Assembly (NCBI GenBank): GCA_020849655.1
Contig: JADLFU010000062.1
Location: 1-64,000 of the forward strand
DNA: 64,000 nt
Source of the DNA: Polyangiaceae bacterium
GTDB taxonomy: Bacteria > Myxococcota_A > Polyangia > Polyangiales > Polyangiaceae
Direction: 5' to 3'
The notes under the pieces are model-generated. The model was given only the letters and a program-made list of their open reading frames with translations. It ran no database searches and was not told the origin of the DNA. The position numbers and the translations under genes are program-made. This document shows positions 52,000-59,790 of this stretch, piece by piece. Position 1 is the stretch's first letter. Each line of letters starts with the position of its first letter.

Positions 52000-52817
52000 A
52001 CGTGTTCATCTTCGGCGCTGGCAAGGTCGGCGTGGCGCTCCACCGCGCGGCGCGACGCGCGCGCCTCCGCTGCACGCTGAGAGCGGCCCGCGCGGGGCTG
52101 CCGGACGATCTGTCGGGCTACGAGCTCGTCATCGTCGCCGTGCGCGACGGCGGCATCGCGGCGGTCGCCGCGGAGCTCGCGGCGCGGCGCCTGCTGTCGA
52201 GGTCGGCGGTCGTCGTCCACGTCGCGGGCGCGCAGTCCGCCGAGGCGCTCGCCGCCGCGCGAGGCGCGTGCGCGGGCGTCGCGCAGCTGCACCCGATGAT
52301 CGCGTTCGCCGATCTCGCGTTCGCGCCGAGCCTCCAGGGCGGCCACGCGCACGTGCAGGGCGATCCCGCCGCGGTGAAGGTCGCGCGCAGGTTCGCCGCC
52401 GCGGTCGGCCTCCGCCCGCGCACCTTCCCCGCGCTCGATCCGGTGCTCTACCACGCGGCGGCAGGGCTCGTGGCCAACGGCGCCGCGGCGCTCGCGGCCG
52501 CGGGCACGGAGGTGCTCGAGCGCGCCGGGGTCCCGCGGGAGAAGGCGCCGCTCCTGCTCGGCCCGCTCCTCTGCAGCGTCGCCGAGAACGTCGAGGCGCT
52601 CGGGCTGCCGGGCGCGCTCACTGGGCCGGTGCGGCGCGGGGACGCGGCGGCGGTCGACAGGCACCTGACGATGCTGGCCAGGCTCGGCCCGCACCTCGCC
52701 GGGCTCTACGCCGCGATGGCCGACGCGCAGCTGCCCCTCGCGCGCGCGCTCGGCGACGCGCCGGCCGCGGCGTTCGACGCGGTGGCCGACGTCGTCGGGC
52801 GGCACGCTCGCGGGTGA
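51996..52817 (+). CDS. Rossmann-fold and DUF2520 domain protein
   Basis: A 273-residue soluble protein. The N-terminal MNVFIFGAGKVGVAL is a Rossmann nucleotide-binding loop, followed by IVAVRDGGIAAVAAEL and the HVAGAQSAEAL region. The C-terminal half is the all-helical DUF2520 domain (YHAAAGLVANGAAALAAAG, GPLLCSVAENVEALGLPGALTGPVRRGD). The family resembles 6-phosphogluconate and pyrroline-5-carboxylate reductases but its substrate is unknown. Coupled to nadD. Confidence 0.88.
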   Translation: MNVFIFGAGKVGVALHRAARRARLRCTLRAARAGLPDDLSGYELVIVAVRDGGIAAVAAELAARRLLSRSAVVVHVAGAQSAEALAAARGACAGVAQLHPMIAFADLAFAPSLQGGHAHVQGDPAAVKVARRFAAAVGLRPRTFPALDPVLYHAAAGLVANGAAALAAAGTEVLERAGVPREKAPLLLGPLLCSVAENVEALGLPGALTGPVRRGDAAAVDRHLTMLARLGPHLAGLYAAMADAQLPLARALGDAPAAAFDAVADVVGRHARG

Positions 52818-52883
52818 TCCGTCGCTGTCAGGCGGATCAGTTTGTTGGTTTCGATAGATTGTCGTCGGGGCGCGCCGTCGCCT

Positions 52884-55184
52884 TCAGAACGCCTCGCCGA
52901 CCGCGATGTTCACCGCCACCGGCAGGCCGAAGACGGTGCCCGGCTGCCCCTCGGTCAAGCGGTCGAGATCGCCGTCGATGCGCTGCAACCCCGGGATCGC
53001 GTACCCGACGTCGAGGCGCACGGGGCCGACGGGGGTGTCGTAGCGCAGGCCGCTGCCGGTCGAGAGGTGCGGGTAGGTGAGCCGCAGCGTGAAGCGCTCG
53101 CGCGTGACGTCGCTCGCGTCGAGGAACACGAGCGTCGAGAGCTTGTCGGTGATCTGCACGCGCAGCTCCGTCGACCACTCCCACAGCGACAGGCCGCCGA
53201 GCGGGACGAAGCACAGGGCCTCGAGGGTCTGCTGGTTGACGGGCGGCAACGCCGCGACCTGCGCCGCCGCGCCGGGGACGCCGCCGCCTCCCTGCGCGCG
53301 CCCCGCGCACTCCCGGAGCGCGCGCGCACCGCCGCCGAGCGCGAAGGGCGCGACGCCGCGCGGGCCGACCCCGCGGAGCGGGTAGCCGCGGTTGGAGCTG
53401 GGGCCGCCGGAGAAGAACGCGCGGAAGAACAGCAGCTGCAGATCGCGGTTTCGGTCTCTGCCGAACAGGAACGCCCCCTCGGGATCGGTCGCGGAGTCGG
53501 GCGTGGGCTTCGACAGCGTGCCGCCGTACGAGCGCGGGAAGAGGAACCCCACGCTGCCGCGGATCGCGGCGGTGATGCGCGACGAGACCGGCGCGTACAG
53601 GCGCAGCTCGGGCTGCACGCGCACGTCGTCGGCGTCGCCCTGCAGCGCGCCGCCCGCGATCTGGATCTCGTTGCCGAGGTACACGCCGCGCCGCGGCTTG
53701 ACGCGATCGTCACGCAGATCGAGCGCCTGCGTGAACGACAGGCTGGAGATGATCACGCGCCGCAGCCCCTCGTCGAACTGCCCGATGTACGAGAAGGGGA
53801 ACGACAGCTGCAGGTTGTAGAACCCCGACAGCGCGACGCGCCCGCGCTCGAACGTGCGATCGAGCCCCGCGGCCTCGCGCACCTCGTAGTACCCGACGAC
53901 CGCGTCGGGCACCTCCGCGCGGCTCCGCGCCGACAACAGCGCCGGGTAGATCAAGAACTCGCTGCGCAGCGTGCCGCGCGTGCGCGCCTCGAGAAATTGA
54001 GGCTGGCGCAGCTCCGCGCGCGACCGCACCTGAAAGAGCGGGCGCTCGGGCGGCAGCGCGTTCTGCAGGTTGGTCGGGAAGAGCACGAACCCCGGGCGCA
54101 CCTGCATCGTCAGGCGCCGCAGGCCGCCGCCGAAGTTCTGGTTCTGGAACCCGGCGACGAAGTGCGCGTCGGTCTGCAGCATGTCCGCCGTCAGGCCGCC
54201 GCCGAGCGTGACAGTGTGCAGCGGCGCGGGCGTCAGCTTGAACGTGACCGGCACGACCGCGCGCTTGTCGCCGTCGACGAGCGGCGTGTACTCGACCGAC
54301 GAGAACACGCCGAGCTCCAGCAGCGCCGAGCGCGCGCTCTCGATCTCCGACGTCGAGTAGGGCTGCCCCTCGCGCAGCTGCGTGGCCGCGCGCAGCTGGC
54401 CCACCGGCAGCGGCCCCGCGCCCTCGAACTCGATCGGACCGAACACGCACTGGGGGCCGGGGTCCACGCGGAGGAACACCTCCGCGGTGCCCTGCAGCAC
54501 GTCGACGCGCACGCCGAACCGGCGTGACGACGTCGGCTCCTTCGCGCCGGCGGCCGCCTTCTCGGCCTCGCTGATGCGGTCGAGGTCGCGCAGGGGATCG
54601 AGCGCCATCGCGTTCGCGCCGTCCGGGGCGAGCTCCGCCTCGGTGAAGCCGCCCTCGACGCTGACGTGCGCGTAGCCGTGATCGCTGAGCGCCTGCGCGA
54701 CGCTCTTCTTCATCGCCTGGTAGCGCTCCTCGTCGAACGTGTCGCCGAGGCGCAGCGTCTCGGCCTTCGCGAGGGCGCGCCCCGCCTCCGGATCGAGCAC
54801 CGGCGGGCGGTCGAGGCGGACGGCGGTGACGCGCGCGGCCGGGCCCTCGTCGACGAGGAACTCCACGTCGACCGCGTCGCCGGGCAACAGGTGCACCCGG
54901 CCCGCGACCACCCTCGCGCGGAAGTACCCGCGGGCGCGGTAGTAGCGCTCGAGGCGCCGCACGTCGCGATCGACGACGAAGCGGTCGTAGGTCTCGTACG
55001 TGAGGTGCCGCCCGAACATCCGCGACGACGCGCGCGTCGCGAGGTGGTCGGCCGCGATCTCCGGGTCGACCGCCCGGGCGCCGGTCACCCGCACGTGCTC
55101 GACGATGGGTCTGTCGGGTCGGGTGGCGCAGCCCGTCGCGACGAGGCCGAGGAGGAACACGAGGGCCGACCGCGTGAGCGCCAA
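52884..55184 (-). CDS. BamA/TamA-family outer-membrane assembly protein
   Basis: A 766-residue Omp85 protein. POTRA-like repeats occupy about residues 28-370 (VEHVRVTGARAVD, YYRARGYFRARVV, SALLELGVFSSVEYTPLVDG). A C-terminal surface-antigen barrel follows (FSGGPSSNRGYPLRGVGPRG contains the RGY motif; GLRYDTPVGPVRLDVGYAI; ends VGEAF). Unlike BamA, the signal ends in a lipobox-like VATGC. The length and number of POTRA domains fit TamA or a second BamA. TTG start (55184), 10 nt after an extended -10 (TGGTAACCG, 55200-55195). Confidence 0.85.
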   Translation of the reverse strand: MALTRSALVFLLGLVATGCATRPDRPIVEHVRVTGARAVDPEIAADHLATRASSRMFGRHLTYETYDRFVVDRDVRRLERYYRARGYFRARVVAGRVHLLPGDAVDVEFLVDEGPAARVTAVRLDRPPVLDPEAGRALAKAETLRLGDTFDEERYQAMKKSVAQALSDHGYAHVSVEGGFTEAELAPDGANAMALDPLRDLDRISEAEKAAAGAKEPTSSRRFGVRVDVLQGTAEVFLRVDPGPQCVFGPIEFEGAGPLPVGQLRAATQLREGQPYSTSEIESARSALLELGVFSSVEYTPLVDGDKRAVVPVTFKLTPAPLHTVTLGGGLTADMLQTDAHFVAGFQNQNFGGGLRRLTMQVRPGFVLFPTNLQNALPPERPLFQVRSRAELRQPQFLEARTRGTLRSEFLIYPALLSARSRAEVPDAVVGYYEVREAAGLDRTFERGRVALSGFYNLQLSFPFSYIGQFDEGLRRVIISSLSFTQALDLRDDRVKPRRGVYLGNEIQIAGGALQGDADDVRVQPELRLYAPVSSRITAAIRGSVGFLFPRSYGGTLSKPTPDSATDPEGAFLFGRDRNRDLQLLFFRAFFSGGPSSNRGYPLRGVGPRGVAPFALGGGARALRECAGRAQGGGGVPGAAAQVAALPPVNQQTLEALCFVPLGGLSLWEWSTELRVQITDKLSTLVFLDASDVTRERFTLRLTYPHLSTGSGLRYDTPVGPVRLDVGYAIPGLQRIDGDLDRLTEGQPGTVFGLPVAVNIAVGEAF

Positions 55185-55237
55185 CGTGGCACCACGGTTA
55201 CCACGGGCGGCCGCTTGCGATAGAACGTCGTGCCCGC

Positions 55238-55750
55238 ATGACAGCCTGGCTCCTCTCGCTCGCCGCCGCGCTCGCGCTGTCGGCCGCGTCGTGCGGGGGC
55301 GGCGCGACGTACGACGGCGTGCGGTACCGCGCCGACGATCTCGCGTTCCGCGCGGGGCCGGTCCCGGCGTCGTGGAGGAGGCTCGAGACGTCTCACGGGC
55401 GGCTCGCGTTCCGCGACGACGCCGCGGCCGCCACCGTCATCGTCAACGGACGCTGCGGCAAGGACGGCGACGACACGCCGCTCGCCGCGCTGACGAACCA
55501 CCTATTTTTGCAGTTCACCGAGCGCGAGGTCGAGTCGGAGCAGACGGTGCCCTTCGACGGCCGCGAGGCGCAGAAGACGGTGCTGACGGCGAAGCTCGAC
55601 GGCGTGCAGTTCAGGTTCTTCGCGGTCGTGCTGAAGAAGGACGGCTGCGTGTACGACCTCGTGCTGATGGCCGAGCCGTCGACGTTCGACGCCGCGCGCG
55701 GGCCGTTCGAGCGGTTCGTCTCGACCTTCTCGGGCGAGGGCGCCCCGTGA
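55238..55750 (+). CDS. Small lipoprotein, unknown
   Basis: A 170-residue protein. A signal peptide with a lipobox-like SAASC is followed by a single compact domain (YRADDLAFRAGPVPASWRRLETSHGRLAFRDDAAAATVIVNGRC...). A late Cys (DGCVYDLVLMAE) could pair with the one in NGRC. The amphipathic strands and length suggest a small lipid- or protein-binding fold. The MlaE gene overlaps its stop (GTGA), so it is probably part of the lipid-transport locus. Confidence 0.78.
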   Translation: MTAWLLSLAAALALSAASCGGGATYDGVRYRADDLAFRAGPVPASWRRLETSHGRLAFRDDAAAATVIVNGRCGKDGDDTPLAALTNHLFLQFTEREVESEQTVPFDGREAQKTVLTAKLDGVQFRFFAVVLKKDGCVYDLVLMAEPSTFDAARGPFERFVSTFSGEGAP

Positions 55751-56610
55751 CGGAGCCCGCGGCGGCGAGCGGCCCCGACGGCGGTCGCGTGTCGATGGCG
55801 CCGGCGTCGCGCCTGCCGGATCAGGCGGTGCCCGACCGCACCGCGGCGGAGCGCGCGGGCTCGGCCTTCCTCGAGCACGTCGGGGGGATGGCCCTCTTGC
55901 TGAGCGGCTCCGTGCGGGTGCTCGCCAAGCGCCCGATCGAGCTGCGCGAGATCGCGAACCAGATCGAGGCCATCGGCGTGAAGAGCGTGCCGCTCGGGCT
56001 CATCACGGGGCTGTTCGTGGGCATGGTGATGGCGCTGCAGTTCGCGCTGTCGCTCACGCAGTTCGGCGGGCTCGAGTACACGGGGCGCATCATCGGCCTC
56101 TCGTTCAGCCGCGAGCTCGCCCCGACGCTGACCTCGACGATCGTCGGCAGCCGCATCGCCGCGGGCATCGCGGCGGAGCTCGGCAGCATGGCGGTGACGG
56201 AGCAGGTCGACGCCATCCGCGCGCTCGGCGCCGATCCGATCAAGAAGCTCGTGATGCCGCGCCTCGTCGCCGCGACGCTCGCGATGCCGATGCTCTGCGT
56301 GCTCAGCCTGACAGTGGGCATCCTCGGCGCGATGGCGGTGTGCGATCTGCAGTTCAGCCTGCCGGCCGGGTTCTTCCTGTCGACGGCGCTCGACGCGACG
56401 TTCCTCGCGGACTTCTGGAACGGCTACCTGAAGACGCCCATCTTCGGGATGATCATCGCGCTCGTCGGCTGCCACTACGGGCTCGGGACGCGCGGGGGCA
56501 CGGAGGGCGTCGGCCGCTCGACGACCCACGCGGTGGTGGTGACGTCGGTGTCGATCCTGCTCGCGGATTTCGGCCTGACGAACCTCTACGCGCTCCTCAT
56601 CCCGAAATGA
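55747..56610 (+). CDS. MlaE-family lipid ABC transporter permease
   Basis: A 287-residue permease of the Mla/MCE lipid-transport family. It has an N-terminal 40-residue tail, six hydrophobic segments and the family core FSRELAPTLTSTIVGSRIAAGIAAELGSMAVTEQVDAIRALGADPIKKLVMPR. It moves phospholipids between membranes with an MlaF ATPase and an MCE-domain protein. Neither MlaF nor an MCE gene adjoins it here. ATGA overlap with the small gene at 56607. Confidence 0.9.
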   Translation: MTEPAAASGPDGGRVSMAPASRLPDQAVPDRTAAERAGSAFLEHVGGMALLLSGSVRVLAKRPIELREIANQIEAIGVKSVPLGLITGLFVGMVMALQFALSLTQFGGLEYTGRIIGLSFSRELAPTLTSTIVGSRIAAGIAAELGSMAVTEQVDAIRALGADPIKKLVMPRLVAATLAMPMLCVLSLTVGILGAMAVCDLQFSLPAGFFLSTALDATFLADFWNGYLKTPIFGMIIALVGCHYGLGTRGGTEGVGRSTTHAVVVTSVSILLADFGLTNLYALLIPK

Positions 56611-56915
56611 CCCGCCGCGCGCTGTCGGTCTGCCTGCCGGTCGTCGCGCTCGCCGTGCTCGTCGCGCTGCCGCTCGACGCGGCGAGGCGGCGCACCGCTC
56701 GCTCGTGGGCGCTCACGCGCGCGATGGGCGGCGTCGTGCCGTCGCCCGATCTCGCGGTCTCGCCGGGGGCGCGGCACCTGCGGCACCCGTCGAGCGAGGA
56801 GCCGTGGGCGGCGTTCACGGACGGCCCCGCGACGCGGGACGCCGCGCCCTCGGGCGGGATGCTGGCCGCGCCCGCGGCGGCGTACCGGGAGCACGCGGCG
56901 AGGAGCGCGCGTTGA
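56607..56915 (+). CDS. Small membrane or exported protein
   Basis: A 102-residue protein. A single hydrophobic N-terminal segment (SVCLPVVALAVLVALPLDA) could be a signal peptide or anchor. The rest is polar, Ala/Arg-rich (SSEEPWAAFTDGPATRDAAPSGG). No family recognised. It is wedged between the MlaE and FtsX-type permease genes, overlapping both by 4 bp, which argues that it is real and co-expressed. Confidence 0.6.
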   Translation: MTRRALSVCLPVVALAVLVALPLDAARRRTARSWALTRAMGGVVPSPDLAVSPGARHLRHPSSEEPWAAFTDGPATRDAAPSGGMLAAPAAAYREHAARSAR

Positions 56916-58087
56916 GCGCCAGGCGGCTCGCGTCGCTCTGTGGCTACGCGCTCGGCTCGCTGGCGCGTCGAGGGCGGCGCTCCCTGGCGACGCTGCTCGG
57001 GTTGACGGCCGCGGTGGCGCTCGTCGCGGGCGTGACGCTGGTGTCCGACGCGCTCCGCGCGGAGGCGGCCGAGGTGCGCGCGCGCGCGCCGGACCTCGTC
57101 GTGCAGCGGCTCGTCGGCGGCAGGCCGTCGCTCGTCCCGCTGTCGCTCGCGCGCGCGTTCGAGGGGCTCGCGGGCGTGCGCCGCGCGACGCCGAGGGTGT
57201 GGGGGTACCTGTTCCTGCCCTCGATCTCGGGGAACGTGACCGTCGTCTCGCGCGTGCCGTCCCTCGACGCGGGCGCACAGGGTGTGGTCGAGGGCGCGCT
57301 GCCGGAGCCCGACGCGCGCGGTCGCTGCGCGGTGGGGCGCGAGCTCGCGCGGGCGCTCGGCGTGCGCGTGGGAGACAAGCTCGTCCTGCCGGACAGGACG
57401 TCGACGGGCGCGTCGTGCGTCGTCGCGGGCGTGTTCGTCGCGCCGCTCGCGCTCCACTCTGCGGATCTCGTCGTCGTGCCCGAGGCCGACGCGCGCGCGC
57501 TCCTCGGCGTCCCCGCGGACGCCGCGACCGACGTCGCCGTCGAGCTCGTCGCGCCCGACGAGGCGCCGGTCGTGTCGCGCGCCGCGGCGGCGATGGACCC
57601 CTCGCTGCGCGTCGTCGACAAGGCGCTCGTCGAGCGGGTGCACGCGCTCGTGTACGGGCGGCGCGCGGGCTTCGTGCTCGGCGCGTCCGTCCCGGCGCTG
57701 CTCGTGCTGCTCGTGCTCGCCATCGATCGCGCGTCGGGGCTCGGCACGTCCGAGCGGCGCGAGCTCGCGATCCTGAAGGCCTCGGGGTGGTCGACGCGGG
57801 ACGTGCTCGCGATGAAGACCTGGGAGGCGCTGCTGCTCGGGACGGGAGCCTCCGCGCTCGGGCTGCTCCTGGCGTACGGCTGGGCGTTCTGGCTGGACGC
57901 GCCCGGCCTCGCGCCCGCGCTCGCGGGATGGAGCACGCTGTACCCCAGCGTCGCCCTCACGCCGACGCTGACGCTCGCGCAGGCGCTGCTCGTCACCGCG
58001 CTGACGACGCTCCCGTTCGTCGCGCTGACGGTGGTGCCGGCGTACCGCGCGGCCGCGCTCGACCCGCAGTCCGCGCTGCGGCAGTGA
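56912..58087 (+). CDS. FtsX-like ABC transporter permease (MacB type)
   Basis: A 391-residue permease. A first hydrophobic helix (LATLLGLTAAVALVAGVTL) is followed by a MacB-like periplasmic domain of about 230 residues. Three C-terminal helices match FtsX-type permeases (FVLGASVPALLVLLVLAID, SSERRELAILKASGWSTRDVLAMKTWEAL is the coupling region). The partner ATPase is not adjacent. TTG start in TTGA overlapping the previous stop, with AGGAG 7 nt upstream. Confidence 0.83.
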   Translation: MSARRLASLCGYALGSLARRGRRSLATLLGLTAAVALVAGVTLVSDALRAEAAEVRARAPDLVVQRLVGGRPSLVPLSLARAFEGLAGVRRATPRVWGYLFLPSISGNVTVVSRVPSLDAGAQGVVEGALPEPDARGRCAVGRELARALGVRVGDKLVLPDRTSTGASCVVAGVFVAPLALHSADLVVVPEADARALLGVPADAATDVAVELVAPDEAPVVSRAAAAMDPSLRVVDKALVERVHALVYGRRAGFVLGASVPALLVLLVLAIDRASGLGTSERRELAILKASGWSTRDVLAMKTWEALLLGTGASALGLLLAYGWAFWLDAPGLAPALAGWSTLYPSVALTPTLTLAQALLVTALTTLPFVALTVVPAYRAAALDPQSALRQ

Positions 58088-58109
58088 GCGCCGCCCCGGC
58101 GCCGATCGG

Positions 58110-58194
58110 CGGAGGAGAAGGGATTCGAACCCCTGGTGGGTTGCCCCACGGCGGTTTTCAAAACCGCTGCCTTCGACCACTCGGCCACTCCTCC
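58110..58194 (-). tRNA. tRNA-Ser(TGA)
   Basis: An 85-nt cloverleaf on the minus strand. The acceptor stem is GGAGGAG/CTCCTCC, the D arm reads GGCCGAGTGGTCGAAGGC, the anticodon stem-loop is GCGGT-TTTGAAA-ACCGC with anticodon TGA, and the long variable arm is GTGGG-GCAA-CCCAC. The T arm is AGGGGTTCGAATCCCT. The discriminator base is G, and CCA is not encoded. Confidence 0.97.
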
Positions 58195-58512
58195 AGGTAC
58201 TTGTAGTCGTTGCTGCTCGTGCTGCTCGACGACGGTGGATCTTCTCTCCTTTCTTCTTGTTGCCGACGGCTCCGCCGATGATTCATGCAGCTGAGAGTGC
58301 GTCCGACGGGCGCGCGATCCTAGTGGATCATGCGGTCGGGCGCACGCTCCTCGTCGCCGCTGGCTCGTGCCTGCTCCCCGCGGCCATCTACCTCGGCACC
58401 GCGAAGGACCGAAGCTGCCGAGGATCGAAGACCTCTGGTTCGACGAGAAGGCCCAGGACCGCGTGTGGATGGTCTCGCCGGGGCAACGGCTCGTCGGTCC
58501 CGAGGGGAGGCC

Positions 58513-58803
58513 ATGCCGCACGGAGCGAGCAGCCTCGTGCCTCTCTCGGACTTCCTCTCCAGCGGCGGTGTCGAAGGTCGCGGCGAACCGCTCGACGAGG
58601 AGACCTTCGCGGAGGACGCCACGGCTGGGCTCGACAACAACGAGGGTGATCTCCAGGAGATCGCACGGTTCCCGCACCATCGAGATCGCGCACGTGCATC
58701 GTTTCATGCGCTGGGGAAGACCCAAGAGACCGTGCGCAGGCCGGCGAGGCTCCGGCGCGGGGGCCAGTGGCGCGCCGAGCCACGGAGGTCGACCAGTCGA
58801 TAG
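58513..58803 (+). CDS. Doubtful 96-residue open frame
   Basis: ATG 58513 with GAGGGGAGG just upstream. The first 60 codons are GC3-biased and acidic (LDEETFAEDATAGLDNNEGDLQ); the last 35 are Arg-rich and less biased. It may be a small gene or the 3' part of a decayed one. Confidence 0.25.
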   Translation: MPHGASSLVPLSDFLSSGGVEGRGEPLDEETFAEDATAGLDNNEGDLQEIARFPHHRDRARASFHALGKTQETVRRPARLRRGGQWRAEPRRSTSR

Positions 58804-59276
58804 ACACCCAGCCGCGCGGGACGAGGACGTGATGGCGACGCGTGACAGGGGCAAGCGGAGCGCGGGCGACCGCCGAAGGTTGCTGCGCGCGAGGCCACGC
58901 CTGGGCGAGGGAGGCGGGCACGAAGCACACCGATCGCGGCTCTCGCGACGGCAAGCTCTGAACAGCCTCCGCGATCGACCGTTCGTCATCGCAGTCATCG
59001 TCGCCGCGAGAACGCGCCGGTCGCTCGCCCGGATCTCGCGAGTCGTCTCCCGCAGCCCGTCGGAGCAGCCACCAACAGCAGTGGAGAATGCGTCACGTGG
59101 GATCCGGCGGGCGCGGGGAGGCGGCTCACGATCTCGCTGTTGCAGCTTCGGCGGCGGGGCGGGTGGATCTGGCCGGCGGGCGGGAGCGGATCAGTGCCAG
59201 GCCGGCGTCGAGGGAGACAGCGCGGACTCGCCGCGCTGTCCCCCCCCACGCAATTCGTTGCTGGCTCGTCACTTTC

Positions 59277-59310
59277 TTGTTGAAAGCGTGCGGATGCCTC
59301 GTGGTAGGGT
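59277..59310 (+). promoter_or_regulatory. Promoter of the H1-like gene
   Basis: Extended -10 TGGTAGGGT (hexamer 59305-59310), with TTGAAA at 59280-59285 (19-nt spacer) or TTGTTG at 59277. The ATG is 8 nt after the hexamer, so the leader would be 0-2 nt. Confidence 0.45.
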
Positions 59311-59318
59311 GCGCGTCC

Positions 59319-59723
59319 ATGCCCCCCACCAATTCCCCCAAGAAAGAAGCGCTGCTCGCCATCGGGCTGAACCAGCCGACGTCTGCCATCCTCGCGGCCG
59401 CCAAGGCCAAGGGTGTGAACGTCTCGCGCACGTACGTCGACCTGCTGAAGAAGCAGACTGGCATCGCGCCGACGAACCCGCGCGGCCCGCGCAAGCCCGC
59501 CGCCAAGCCCGCCGCCAAGCCGGCGGCCGCCCCCAAGGCCGCTGCTGCCAAGCCGGCGGCTGCCAAGCCCGCCGCAGCCCCCAAGGCCGCGGCCGCGCCG
59601 TCGGGCGACGCCGAGGCGGCGTTCCGCGCCGCCGCCGCGCGCCTCATCGTGGGCCGTGGGCTGGCGTTCGCGCAGACCACGCTCGACCAGGTCGTCGCGA
59701 AGATCACCGCGGCGGTCGGCTGA
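59319..59723 (+). CDS. Histone H1-like Lys/Ala/Pro-rich protein
   Basis: A 134-residue protein. The N-terminal 50 residues (KKEALLAIGLNQPTSAILAAAKAKGVNVSRTYVDLLKKQTG) look like a compact helical or HTH-type unit. The middle is a low-complexity AAKPAAKPAAAPKAAA tract, as in bacterial H1-like DNA-binding proteins. A C-terminal helix (EAAFRAAAARLIVGRGLAFAQTTLDQVVAKI) follows. It probably binds DNA or acts as a nucleoid or regulatory protein. Single gene with its own promoter and a strong terminator. Confidence 0.75.
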   Translation: MPPTNSPKKEALLAIGLNQPTSAILAAAKAKGVNVSRTYVDLLKKQTGIAPTNPRGPRKPAAKPAAKPAAAPKAAAAKPAAAKPAAAPKAAAAPSGDAEAAFRAAAARLIVGRGLAFAQTTLDQVVAKITAAVG

Positions 59724-59752
59724 CCACCGGCTCGCCTCCAGGCGAGCTCCCC

Positions 59753-59790
59753 GAGGGCGCCGCGCGGTGCGCGGCGCCCTCTTCACTTTT
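59753..59790 (+). terminator. Intrinsic terminator of the H1-like gene
   Basis: A perfect 13-bp stem (GAGGGCGCCGCGC / GCGCGGCGCCCTC) with a 3-nt loop (59753-59781) is followed by a T-rich run TTCACTTTT. A smaller 6-bp hairpin (CTCGCC TCCA GGCGAG) lies at 59731-59746. The sigma-54 activator stop codon (59783) lies at the stem base. Confidence 0.85.

Larger units (their letters stand above)
58195..59318. other. Coding-poor stretch (about 1.1 kb) between tRNA-Ser and the H1-like gene
   Basis: No open frame here has homologous-looking domains or the usual codon bias over its whole length. Short protein-like patches occur in different frames: SDGRAILVDHAVGRTLLVAAGS (about 58290), PRIEDLWFDEKAQDRVWMVSPG (about 58420) and LDEETFAEDATAGLDNNEGDL (about 58590). 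That is the pattern of a decayed gene. From 58804 to 59270 I see nothing. Confidence 0.4.

Noticed and set aside
58995-59786. A 263-residue minus-strand frame antisense to the H1-like gene
   Set aside because: The Gly/Arg-rich pseudo-repeats are the complement of the KPAA tract. The plus-strand gene has promoter, start and terminator.
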